A DNA stretch of 6,021 nucleotides from JASLBX01 sp036374175 (GCA_036374175.1 DASUUH010000024.1:1-6021), one strand, 5' to 3'. Counted from the stretch's first letter, positions 1 to 5,833 are shown. Translations and numbers: made by a program. Notes: generated by a model not told the origin, from the letters alone.

Positions 1-64
1 GCTCACGGTGGTCGACGGCCGGATCGTCTACGCCGACGGCGAGTACGCCAGCCTGGACAGCTGA
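1..64 (+). CDS. Amidohydrolase, C-terminal end only (partial)
   Basis: The 5' part lies outside the window; the frame starts at base 2 and ends at TGA 62-64, giving 20 residues, LTVVDGRIVYADGEYASLDS. This is the typical last beta-strand hairpin of an amidohydrolase composite domain. It aligns without gaps to residues 526-544 of the Tat amidohydrolase encoded at 3053-4738 (LTLLGGRVVHAAGDFADLA): 9 of 19 positions are identical and most others conservative. I therefore infer a paralogous metal-dependent amidohydrolase, probably of the same YtcJ-like family, hydrolysing an amide or related C-N bond of unknown substrate. It runs in the same direction as the flavoprotein gene downstream and may be co-transcribed with it. 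No catalytic residues are in view, so the family call rests on this tail alone. Confidence 0.6.
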   Translation, partial: LTVVDGRIVYADGEYASLDS

Positions 65-70
65 CGGGAT

Positions 71-80
71 GGAGGTGATC
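71..80 (+). promoter_or_regulatory. Perfect 10-base Shine-Dalgarno, GGAGGTGATC
   Basis: GGAGGTGATC is exactly complementary to the conserved GATCACCTCC at the 3' end of bacterial 16S rRNA. It is followed five bases later by an ATG at 86-88. Such a long match is uncommon and marks 86 as a genuine start, or former start, of translation. The reading frame it opens is only 25 codons long, which is why the site matters: it appears to be the initiation region left over from a larger gene (next entry). It could still load ribosomes and help translation of the flavoprotein gene, whose own site overlaps the end of this frame. Confidence 0.65.
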
Positions 81-85
81 TTGCA

Positions 86-158
86 ATGAGCGACACACTC
101 TGCCGACCGCGGGGAGGTCGCATCCGCGATCTCGATCAGGAACGGGCACATCGCCTGA
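86..158 (+). pseudogene. Relic of an amidohydrolase gene: start codon plus N-terminal fragment
   Basis: Seen directly: from 108 to 152 one frame reads RGEVASAISIRNGHI, matching residues 71-85 of the intact Tat amidohydrolase (RGEVATAISIRDGRI) at 12 of 15 residues and 38 of 45 bases (intact copy at 4484-4528, minus strand). That frame is closed by TGA at 156-158 and by TGA at 87-89. The ATG at 86, behind the perfect Shine-Dalgarno, is in another frame and gives MSDTL before diverging; its frame runs 25 codons to TAG 161-163. The simplest reading is a non-exported paralogue whose beginning was MSDTL..., which suffered a small frameshifting deletion near codon 6 and then lost everything after about codon 25. 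The matched segment lies in the N-terminal beta-sandwich just ahead of the HxH metal motif. An alternative is a real 25-codon leader peptide with accidental similarity; the strength of the match makes that less likely. Confidence 0.55.
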
Positions 159-161
159 CCT

Positions 162-169
162 AGGGGTGA
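162..169 (+). promoter_or_regulatory. Ribosome binding site of the flavoprotein gene, overlapping the upstream stop
   Basis: AGGGGTGA lies six bases ahead of the ATG at 176 and supports that start. It overlaps the TAG (161-163) that ends the 25-codon frame begun at 86. Ribosomes loaded at the strong site at 71-80 would therefore terminate on top of this weaker site, so translational coupling is possible. This is inferred from spacing only. Confidence 0.55.
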
Positions 170-175
170 CTACTT

Positions 176-1699
176 ATGGCGGATGTCGTCGTCATCGGAG
201 CTGGCCACAACAGCCTGATCTCAGCCGCCTACCTGGCTGCGGCCGGCCTAGAGGTCCTGGTGCTCGAGGAGTGCGACGTCGTCGGTGGCAACACGGTGAC
301 CGAGGAGCTGACGCTTCCCGGGTTCGCCCATGACTCCTGCGCGAGCGCCCATGTCCTGCTGCAGACGAACCCGCTGATCCGCGACGACGAACTCGGCCTG
401 CTGGCCAACGGCCTGCGGTACGAGTACACGGACCCGGCGGTGGTGGTGACCAGCGCCGAGGGCGACCCGATCGTGATGCGGCGCGACCGTGCGGCGACAG
501 TGAAGGAGTTGGCGCGGTGGTCGGCCAAGGACGGTGACGCGTACGCGCAGCTGCTGGATGATTGGCAGAACGGGCTGCGGGCGTCCCACGCCCGCTGGAA
601 CGCGGGCACACTGGACCAGGATCGCTGGGCTCACGACGCCAGGTACGAGGCCACTCGCCGGCGCACTGCGCTCGACGTGATCAACGAGCGGTTCGAGCAC
701 CCACGGGTGCGGGACTTTGTCGCCTGGCTCGCGTTCCTGACGATCCAGCCACTCGACAGGCCGGGAACCGGCATCCTTCCATTTGCGACCACGGGCGGCC
801 GAGAGCAGTTCGGCTGGGCGACTCCGGTGGGCGGCTCGATCGCGCTGCCGAACGCGTTGGCGCGCTACATCGAGGCGCACGGAGGGCGCGTCCTGACCGG
901 CCAGCACGTGACCACAATCATTGTTGAGGGCGGTCGCGCCGCTGCGGTACGAACCGCGAGCGGCGAGCGGTTCGACGCCCACCGGGCCGTGTTGTCGTCC
1001 GCGCACTTAACCCAGGTGGCGGGGATGCTCGAGGGGTGTGCGGTGCCGAGCGCTCTCACGTCGGCGCAAGACGCCTGGCGGCCTGGGCTGACCCTGTTTG
1101 CAGTGCACCTCGCGCTTCGCGGCCAGCTGCGCTACAGGACCGGCGATGGCGAGCTGCCGTCGGTGGCCGGCGGGGCAGGTAGTGCGTCCGGCCTGCTGGC
1201 CCAGCTCCAGGCGTTCCGGCGCGGCGAGACCTACGTCGAGGACCCCTGGTTGCTGATCGTGTGTTCAACGATCGTCGATGCTGCGCGTGCCCCTGACGGT
1301 CAGGGAACGGCCAAGCTGCTCACGATCGCGCCGTACGACGCCGACTGGACCACCGAGCGCGACCGTTACGCCGCCGCACTGGTTGAGCTGGCTGCCTCCC
1401 GCGTGGACGGAATGTCGGATGCGGACATCCTCGCGGTTGTGGCTGAGGGGCCACCGGACCTCGAGCGGCGCAACCGGCACAATGTCGGCGGCTCCTGCCA
1501 CGGCGGCGAGATGCTCGGCTCCAACGGCGAGACACTCGTCGGCTGGCCGGACCATCGGCTCCCGGTTCCCGGCCTGTACCAGACGGGCTCGACGACGCAT
1601 CCGGGCGGGTCCGTCGCCGGCCGTGCCGGCCGCAACGCGGCGCGCGTCCTGCTCAGTGGCCTCGGCATCGACTGGACTCGGGTCATGGGCCCGGACTGA
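176..1699 (+). CDS. FAD-dependent oxidoreductase, phytoene-dehydrogenase-like (COG1233)
   Basis: The 507-residue product is a soluble flavoprotein of the amine-oxidase/phytoene-desaturase superfamily, a normal length for the group. Residues 4-32 form the N-terminal Rossmann dinucleotide-binding motif, VVVIGAGHNSL followed by LEVLVLEE, with Glu31 in the position that binds the FAD ribose. The GG motif follows at 35-40 (VVGGNT), then FAHDSCASAH, a segment typical of COG1233 members. The C-terminal FAD-closing motif is at about 464-490 (VPGLYQTGSTTHPGGSVAGR and AGRNAA). The GHNSL form is that of the bacterial PYROXD2-like branch rather than true carotenoid desaturases, and no crtB or other carotenoid gene is nearby. 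The role is probably FAD-linked oxidation of a C-C or C-N bond in a catabolic substrate; the substrate is unknown. No signal peptide or membrane segment is seen. The start is chosen for its Shine-Dalgarno at 162-169. It follows an amidohydrolase tail and a relic, and converges with the methyltransferase-like gene. Confidence 0.88.
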   Translation: MADVVVIGAGHNSLISAAYLAAAGLEVLVLEECDVVGGNTVTEELTLPGFAHDSCASAHVLLQTNPLIRDDELGLLANGLRYEYTDPAVVVTSAEGDPIVMRRDRAATVKELARWSAKDGDAYAQLLDDWQNGLRASHARWNAGTLDQDRWAHDARYEATRRRTALDVINERFEHPRVRDFVAWLAFLTIQPLDRPGTGILPFATTGGREQFGWATPVGGSIALPNALARYIEAHGGRVLTGQHVTTIIVEGGRAAAVRTASGERFDAHRAVLSSAHLTQVAGMLEGCAVPSALTSAQDAWRPGLTLFAVHLALRGQLRYRTGDGELPSVAGGAGSASGLLAQLQAFRRGETYVEDPWLLIVCSTIVDAARAPDGQGTAKLLTIAPYDADWTTERDRYAAALVELAASRVDGMSDADILAVVAEGPPDLERRNRHNVGGSCHGGEMLGSNGETLVGWPDHRLPVPGLYQTGSTTHPGGSVAGRAGRNAARVLLSGLGIDWTRVMGPD

Positions 1700-1717
1700 C
1701 ATCGACCGCTCTGGTCA

Positions 1718-2974
1718 TCATCTGATCCGACTGGAGCTCTGCTCCAGTGCCGTTCGGAACGCAGCCGGTACGGACTTGAGCAGCTCCTCCGGGTACTCGA
1801 GTCGTTGGGTCCCGACCTTCAGGGTTATCGCTGGCGGGTGCCGCTCGAAGCACCAGTCACACCGTCCGATGGCGCCGGTGGGAATGAACCGCTTGCACTC
1901 GAAGCAGCGGTCGCGTTCTGTCACCGGGCGCCGCCCGGGATTTCTCCGATACACCATGAGGCAGTCCCGTAGCCACGGCCAGCCCGGAAGCTCGACCTGC
2001 TCGACCAGGGTCCAGTTGAGCTTGAGCTCACGCTGGAAGCGCAGCGTGCCGGTGGTTCCCTCGCCCGGCTCGCCAACGTGGACCAGGACCTCACCGCGGT
2101 ACGCGCGAAGTGGTGCGTAGCTGGCGGAATCGTCGTCCAACGGTGGCCAGCACAGAAACAGCACCCGGTCACGATGCCAACGCACGGCGTCGGCCGAAGG
2201 GCCGCGGACAACCTCAGTCCACGGCTGCCGCGCACCCCTGTGGTACTCGTTTCGTGCGCGTTTGCCGGGAGGCCGAACGTCGTAAGCGACAACATCGACG
2301 CCACGATTGCCCAACAGTGCCGCCCAGTACCCGGTGCCGGCTCCACACTCGACGAGCGGCGCGTACCGGGCAATGACGGTGAGCGCCTCCTCCGAGGGAA
2401 TCGCCCACGCGAACAGGGACACCAGCTCGCGGCGACGTTCGCTTGGGCTGAGCATCTGGTACAGCCCAGGTGGCACCGCCCAGCCCCGGAGGCTCCCGGT
2501 GTTGCCGAGCTGGCTCCAGCCTTCGAGATCACCGGCGTTGGCGTGGTCGTCGGGCGCAGCCGACAGAATCTGGACGATGTCGAGGTACGGGTTCTCGCCT
2601 GAGGCCAGCTGCCTGCGGCGGCCGATCTCGGAGAGTGCCGCGCCGTAGTGCTCGAGACGCTCGACGCCTTCCTGCCACTGCTCCTTTGAGGTGACGTCTG
2701 GTCCGCCGAAGTCGGGACGCACGGCCCACGGGTAGCGGGCCCCGAACTCCTGATAAGTCTTGATCGTTCTCAGCTCGTCCAGCCGGACGGGAGATAGCCA
2801 CTTCGACCGTCCTGTGTACCGCCTTCCTCTCGGCACATGGCGCCACCGGTTAGGACCGCTCAGCTGGATCCCATTGCCGCAGACCGCGCAGATGGGCCGG
2901 CCGTCTACACGCACCCAGCCCCGGGAATCGACCAGCGGCCGGACCCGGCCTGAGTGTCTGGCGATTTGCGGCAT
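1718..2974 (-). CDS. SAM-dependent methyltransferase-like protein with terminal Cys clusters (putative zinc ribbons)
   Basis: The 418-residue protein has three visible parts. Near the N-terminus Cys29-x2-Cys32, with His46 beyond, resembles half a zinc finger. The centre carries class I methyltransferase features: motif I at 208-217 (VECGAGTGYW), an acidic strand end at Asp232 (VVAYDVRPP) where the SAM ribose is normally bound, and VLFLCWPPL at 271-279 at the motif IV position, followed by AYRGEVLVHVGE. The C-terminal part has Cys357-x2-Cys360-x11-Cys372-x2-Cys375, a convincing zinc-ribbon spacing. Paired CxxC motifs suggest binding of nucleic acid or protein, but the substrate is unknown. No membrane or signal segment is seen. 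The ATG at 2974 has only a weak GGGG ribosome site five bases upstream. It lies 78 bases after the Tat amidohydrolase on the same strand and may be read through from it. It has no evident link to the catabolic neighbours. The methyltransferase fold is well supported; the activity is inferred. Confidence 0.8.
   Translation of the reverse strand: MPQIARHSGRVRPLVDSRGWVRVDGRPICAVCGNGIQLSGPNRWRHVPRGRRYTGRSKWLSPVRLDELRTIKTYQEFGARYPWAVRPDFGGPDVTSKEQWQEGVERLEHYGAALSEIGRRRQLASGENPYLDIVQILSAAPDDHANAGDLEGWSQLGNTGSLRGWAVPPGLYQMLSPSERRRELVSLFAWAIPSEEALTVIARYAPLVECGAGTGYWAALLGNRGVDVVAYDVRPPGKRARNEYHRGARQPWTEVVRGPSADAVRWHRDRVLFLCWPPLDDDSASYAPLRAYRGEVLVHVGEPGEGTTGTLRFQRELKLNWTLVEQVELPGWPWLRDCLMVYRRNPGRRPVTERDRCFECKRFIPTGAIGRCDWCFERHPPAITLKVGTQRLEYPEELLKSVPAAFRTALEQSSSRIR
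1730..1748 (+). terminator. Hairpin at the convergent gene junction, possible terminator of the flavoprotein gene
   Basis: ACTGGAGC-TCT-GCTCCAGT forms a perfect 8-base-pair stem with a 3-base loop, starting 31 bases after the flavoprotein stop. No T-run follows on either strand, so it is not a classic intrinsic terminator, though hairpins without a T-tract are often found at actinobacterial gene ends. It lies inside the last codons of the opposing methyltransferase-like gene, so its symmetry may be partly a coding accident. Confidence 0.4.
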
Positions 2975-2985
2975 CAGAACCCCGT

Positions 2986-2995
2986 CACGTACGTG
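2986..2995. repeat. 10-base palindrome CACGTACGTG upstream of the methyltransferase-like gene
   Basis: CACGTACGTG is a perfect palindrome whose near edge is 12 bases upstream of the ATG at 2974. It also sits within GTCAC-N6-GTGAC (2984-2999), an inverted pair with five-base arms. It could be a small operator or part of a leader hairpin. Short palindromes of this size are common in GC-rich DNA, so support is weak. Confidence 0.25.
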
Positions 2996-3000
2996 TGACC

Positions 3001-3035
3001 GTCATCGACCCGAACTGCGTGCCCGAGTCGATGAC
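3001..3035. repeat. 9-base inverted repeat between the Tat amidohydrolase and the methyltransferase-like gene
   Basis: GTCATCGAC (3001-3009) and GTCGATGAC (3027-3035) are perfect reverse complements separated by 17 bases. The repeat starts 17 bases beyond the amidohydrolase stop and ends 26 bases before the next start, so it fills the middle of the 78-base intergenic gap. It could be a transcription-attenuating hairpin or a two-half-site operator. The long loop and the absence of a T-run argue against a simple intrinsic terminator. Confidence 0.4.
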
Positions 3036-3052
3036 AGTCCGGATCGCGAAGG

Positions 3053-4738
3053 TCAGAACTCCACTGACTCCGGGAACCGGTTGGGGAACGGTTGGGCGAC
3101 GTCGGGGGCAAGGTCGGCGAAATCGCCCGCGGCGTGGACAACTCGGCCGCCCAGCAGCGTGAGCACCGACCGCGTCTTGCGGAGATCCTCGTCGGACACG
3201 GTGAGATAGTCCTGGTTGAGGACCACGAGGTCAGCCTTCTTGCCGACGTCGAACGAACCGAGCTCATGGTCTTCACGCGAGAACCAGGCGCTGCCCTCGG
3301 TGTAGAGGTGGAGCGCCTCCAACCGAGAGATCTGCTGCCCATCCATCGAGACGGCGCCCTGCTGGTTGCGGCGAGTCGTGAAGAAGTAGATCTGCATCCA
3401 TGGGTTGACCCACGAGACATTCGTCGCGTCGGTGGCGGCACCTGCCCGGATCCCGGTATCTATCCACGATCGGGCGGGGCCCCGCGTCAGCGTGACGCCG
3501 ATCCCGGATGCGGCGTGAGCCTCCATCTCTGCCTGTGTAACCGTCCCCGCGTGCCCCCACGACCACCGCAGGTCTGCGAGGTCGAACTCGGAAGCGACCG
3601 TCTGGAAGGCGGCGAACTGTTGCCCCGCCGCCGGGCCGAAGTGTTGCTGGATTCTCCACTGGCGCCGAGCGGCTGCCCGAAGCGACTCGACGAATATGTT
3701 GTCGGGCCCGATCTGCTCGCCGAACCCGTTCACGCGGAGGAACTCGTCGCCGGTCTCCCGGATCCCTTGGTGCATGGCGAACCTGTCGAGCTCGTCAGGC
3801 GTGATCGCGGTGGAGTACGTATAGAGGCGCATCCGGGTGTCGAGCCGGCGGCCATTCCGGTGGTAGAGGGCGTTCATGGGTGCGTAGTCCTGGCGAACAA
3901 AGAACGGCGGGAGGTCGTCAGGTTGGATGTTGACGTTACCCACGTCGTGGATACCGGTCAGTCCGACCTCAGCAGCCCAGGCGATGATGTCGGCCTCACC
4001 CCGTACCTTGCCCTCGAAGCCCTGGATCGTCCGCAGAGCCGCATCCGCCGCGCCAAGGGAGCCGGCGGGGACGGAGCCGTCCTCGCCCACGGGTACGCCG
4101 CGCGCCTGGAGGAACGCCGCGCCGTGGGTGTTGGTTGCCCCACCGAGCTGAGCGCCGCGGAGGAAGACGGCGTGGTTCGGCGCCGCTTCGTCGAGCTCGT
4201 CTTTCGTCGCGTGCCGGCCTTCGGCGAACTGCAGGGGGGTCCAGCCGCGGTCGCACGTGATGAAGCTGTCTGGGCCCGGCGGCACGGTCTGAGCGCGCTC
4301 GGCGATCGCCTCCTGCAGTTCGGCGATCGAGAACGCCACCTCGACGAACCGGGCCTCATGGCCCACGTTGGTGCCGGTACGCGTGAAGTGCACGTGCGAG
4401 TCGATCAGTCCCGGGATGACGGTGTGCCCTCTGAGATTGATCGTCTGTCCTGGTCCGCCGCCGCTGGGCTGGCCCACGGCAACGATGCGCCCGTCTCTGA
4501 TCGAGATGGCTGTTGCGACCTCACCGCGCCCATCGATGAACTTGCCGTTGACGAACGCGACGTCGCCGGGGCCGACGGCTTTGCCACCCCCGCCGCTGGT
4601 GCCCGCTTGTGCCTGCGTTGCTCCGAGCAGCCCACCACCCCCGGCGGCCAGCGCGGCGCCTGCGGCTGCACCTTTGAGCAGTCCTCGTCTCGAGACGCTT
4701 TCGGACCGCTCGTCCTGTCTTTGCTGTCCCTGTGCCAT
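3053..4738 (-). CDS. Tat-exported amidohydrolase, YtcJ-like amidohydrolase family 3
   Basis: The 561-residue product is a metal-dependent hydrolase of the amidohydrolase superfamily carrying a twin-arginine signal. Residues 16-22 read SRRGLLK, followed by an Ala/Gly-rich segment (23-41) and a likely cleavage site after AQA (Ala45), so the folded enzyme is predicted to act outside the cytoplasm. The N-terminal beta-sandwich strands lie at about 59-105, then VIPGLIDSHVHF at 107-118 with the HxH metal ligands His115 and His117. Further candidate ligands or active-site residues are His264 (GIHDVG), His366, His396 (WGHAG) and Asp437 in GAATDAT, followed by NPWMQIYF, a signature of this group. The C-terminal composite domain is at 470-537 (FDVGKKADLVVLNQDYL). 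The start at 4738 is chosen because AGGAGG lies five bases upstream and the Tat motif then has a normal position; an upstream in-frame ATG at 4858 would place the promoter inside the gene. The substrate is unknown. It has its own promoter and probably its own operator. Confidence 0.88.
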   Translation of the reverse strand: MAQGQQRQDERSESVSRRGLLKGAAAGAALAAGGGGLLGATQAQAGTSGGGGKAVGPGDVAFVNGKFIDGRGEVATAISIRDGRIVAVGQPSGGGPGQTINLRGHTVIPGLIDSHVHFTRTGTNVGHEARFVEVAFSIAELQEAIAERAQTVPPGPDSFITCDRGWTPLQFAEGRHATKDELDEAAPNHAVFLRGAQLGGATNTHGAAFLQARGVPVGEDGSVPAGSLGAADAALRTIQGFEGKVRGEADIIAWAAEVGLTGIHDVGNVNIQPDDLPPFFVRQDYAPMNALYHRNGRRLDTRMRLYTYSTAITPDELDRFAMHQGIRETGDEFLRVNGFGEQIGPDNIFVESLRAAARRQWRIQQHFGPAAGQQFAAFQTVASEFDLADLRWSWGHAGTVTQAEMEAHAASGIGVTLTRGPARSWIDTGIRAGAATDATNVSWVNPWMQIYFFTTRRNQQGAVSMDGQQISRLEALHLYTEGSAWFSREDHELGSFDVGKKADLVVLNQDYLTVSDEDLRKTRSVLTLLGGRVVHAAGDFADLAPDVAQPFPNRFPESVEF

Positions 4739-4743
4739 CGAAA

Positions 4744-4749
4744 CCTCCT
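4744..4749 (-). promoter_or_regulatory. Ribosome binding site that fixes the Tat amidohydrolase start
   Basis: AGGAGG on the minus strand, with T following it, lies five bases ahead of the ATG at 4738. No comparable site precedes the upstream in-frame ATG at 4858. It therefore decides the start codon and removes 40 spurious N-terminal residues. Confidence 0.75.
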
Positions 4750-4795
4750 CGTGTTGCCGTCGATCGGAGTCGTCCGCACTAAAGGGGAAGAACTC

Positions 4796-4824
4796 ATCAT
4801 GCAATGGTTTGCATAGCCTGTCAA
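4796..4824 (-). promoter_or_regulatory. Promoter of the Tat amidohydrolase gene
   Basis: On the minus strand TTGACA (4824-4819) is a perfect sigma70-type -35 box. After a 17-base spacer comes CATGAT (4801-4796), which matches TATAAT at four of six positions. Transcription would start near 4789, giving a leader of about 50 bases before the ATG at 4738, with its Shine-Dalgarno well placed. The region is visibly richer in A and T than the flanking genes. It lies 58 bases beyond the dehydrogenase stop, so the amidohydrolase can be expressed separately from the upstream peptidase-dehydrogenase pair. Confidence 0.55.
4799..4814. promoter_or_regulatory. Operator-like palindrome ATGCAA-N4-TTGCAT inside the promoter
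   Basis: ATGCAA (4799-4804) and TTGCAT (4809-4814) are perfect inverted six-base arms around a four-base centre. The element fills most of the -35/-10 spacer and touches the -10 box, the classic position for a repressor that blocks RNA polymerase. The regulator is not in the window. A 16-base site with a four-base centre would suit a small dimeric repressor such as a MarR- or TetR-like protein, but the family is a guess. Confidence 0.45.
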
Positions 4825-4882
4825 TCGAACAGTTGCTCTCGAAGTGACGGTGTTTCACACAAACGTTCTCTACAGACGGAGA

Positions 4883-5833
4883 TCAATGGGGCTGGGACGT
4901 ACCGTCCATGGCTCGCTGCGCGACCTCGTCGCTTTCCGGCTCCAGGTCGAGACCGGCCCGGCGCGCCTCCAGCTCGATGAGCGCGGCGAAGTCCTGGTCC
5001 GCGAGGTTCTGCCCGGCGAGTGCGACCAGCGCCTCGTGGACGGTCGAGGCGGCGGGGAGGGGGACGTCGAGAGCGGCGGCCGCGGCCAGCCCCAACTCGA
5101 CGTCCTTCCTTAACAGCCTGCCGGTGAAAGTTGGCGTGAAGTCCAGCCTGACCATTGCTGGCGATTTGTACCGCGAGAACATCGAGCCGAGCGGGCTGGC
5201 GTTGAGGAACGACAGGAAGACGGATCGGCTCACGCCGCCCTTCTCCGCGAGGACTGTCACCTCGGCGAGAGCCTGGGTGAGGATGGCGAGGTAGACGTTG
5301 TGTGCGATCTTGACGAGCCGCGCCTCGTCGCCCTGACCCACGTAGACGACTGCCGCCCCGTACTCGTCCAGGAACGGGCGCGCCGTCGCGAAGGCCGACT
5401 CCGGGCCGGAGACCACCACCCGGGCACGGCCGGACTCGATCACGCTCGGGTTTCCGCTGACCGGCGCGGCCAGCAGGGCACTACCGCGCGCGCTGGCGGC
5501 CTGCCGCACCGCCTGGGACGTGTCGGTGTCGATCGTGGAAGAGTCCACGATCACCCTCGGCACCGCACCGTGGCCGCCGAGCAGCCCGTCCGGCCCGACG
5601 GTGACGTCGCGGAACGCTGCAGAGTCCGTCACCATCGTGAAGACGACGTCGCAGGTCCGGAGGTCGGAGATGCGGTCGACGGCGGTGGCGCCAAGAGCGA
5701 CGAGTGGCGCGAGCTTGCTGCGGGTTCGGTTGTAGACGGCGACATGATGGCCGGCCAACAGAAGCCGGGAGCATAGGGCGACCCCCATCCGCCCCGCGCC
5801 GACCCAGCCGACGAAGGCGCTGGATTCAGGCAT
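4883..5833 (-). CDS. NAD(P)-dependent beta-hydroxyacid dehydrogenase (3-hydroxyisobutyrate dehydrogenase superfamily)
   Basis: The 316-residue cytosolic enzyme has the normal length and motif order of the family. Residues 6-17 hold the Rossmann motif with Gly12-x-Gly14-x2-Gly17, and YNRTRSK at 34-40 has Arg after Asn, which favours NADP(H). The substrate-binding motif appears as VDSSTID at 96-102, APVSGNPS at 123-130, and the catalytic lysine is Lys175 in KIAHN with Asn179. KD at 243-244 is the usual C-terminal active-site pair. The canonical SGG is SGN here, a variant I associate with one subgroup of the superfamily that also shows the GSMFSRYKSP-type segment seen at 216-225. The role is probably reversible oxidation of a 3-hydroxyacid or a similar small acid; the exact substrate is unknown. 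ATG 5833 is preferred to an in-frame TTG at 5863 because GGAG lies nine bases upstream and the start overlaps the preceding M24 gene by only 8 bases, suggesting translational coupling. Confidence 0.88.
   Translation of the reverse strand: MPESSAFVGWVGAGRMGVALCSRLLLAGHHVAVYNRTRSKLAPLVALGATAVDRISDLRTCDVVFTMVTDSAAFRDVTVGPDGLLGGHGAVPRVIVDSSTIDTDTSQAVRQAASARGSALLAAPVSGNPSVIESGRARVVVSGPESAFATARPFLDEYGAAVVYVGQGDEARLVKIAHNVYLAILTQALAEVTVLAEKGGVSRSVFLSFLNASPLGSMFSRYKSPAMVRLDFTPTFTGRLLRKDVELGLAAAAALDVPLPAASTVHEALVALAGQNLADQDFAALIELEARRAGLDLEPESDEVAQRAMDGTSQPH

Noticed and set aside
248..1006. Minus-strand open frame of 252 codons inside the flavoprotein gene
   Set aside because: It is an antisense shadow of a gene with intact FAD-binding motifs at both ends; it has no domain of its own.
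176..1699. Carotenoid desaturase (crtI) assignment for the flavoprotein
   Set aside because: The N-terminal GAGHNSL pattern and the catabolic neighbours fit the broader COG1233/PYROXD2-like group, and no other carotenoid gene is present.
1278..2120. Plus-strand open frame of 280 codons spanning the end of the flavoprotein gene and the convergent junction
   Set aside because: The translation is Arg/Ser/Pro-rich low-complexity shadow sequence that overlaps two well-supported genes in other frames.
2974..3052. Coding-looking frame on the minus strand that ends in TGA overlapping the methyltransferase-like ATG (ending DDGHTYVTGF)
   Set aside because: It has no usable start codon in the gap and continues upstream only as a shadow of the amidohydrolase. 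The TGATG overlap is probably fortuitous.
3092..4816. Plus-strand open frame of 574 codons lying fully across the Tat amidohydrolase
   Set aside because: It is the antisense mirror of a gene with clear family motifs. Long antisense frames are expected in GC-rich coding DNA; its translation shows no recognisable domain and no ribosome site was evident.
4739..4858. 40-residue N-terminal extension of the Tat amidohydrolase from ATG 4858
   Set aside because: It would bury the Tat motif 56 residues in, overlap the promoter and palindrome, and lacks a ribosome site, while ATG 4738 has a perfect AGGAGG.
4850..4860. Small hairpin GTGT-TTC-ACAC after the dehydrogenase stop as a terminator
   Set aside because: A four-base stem with no T-run is too weak to call.
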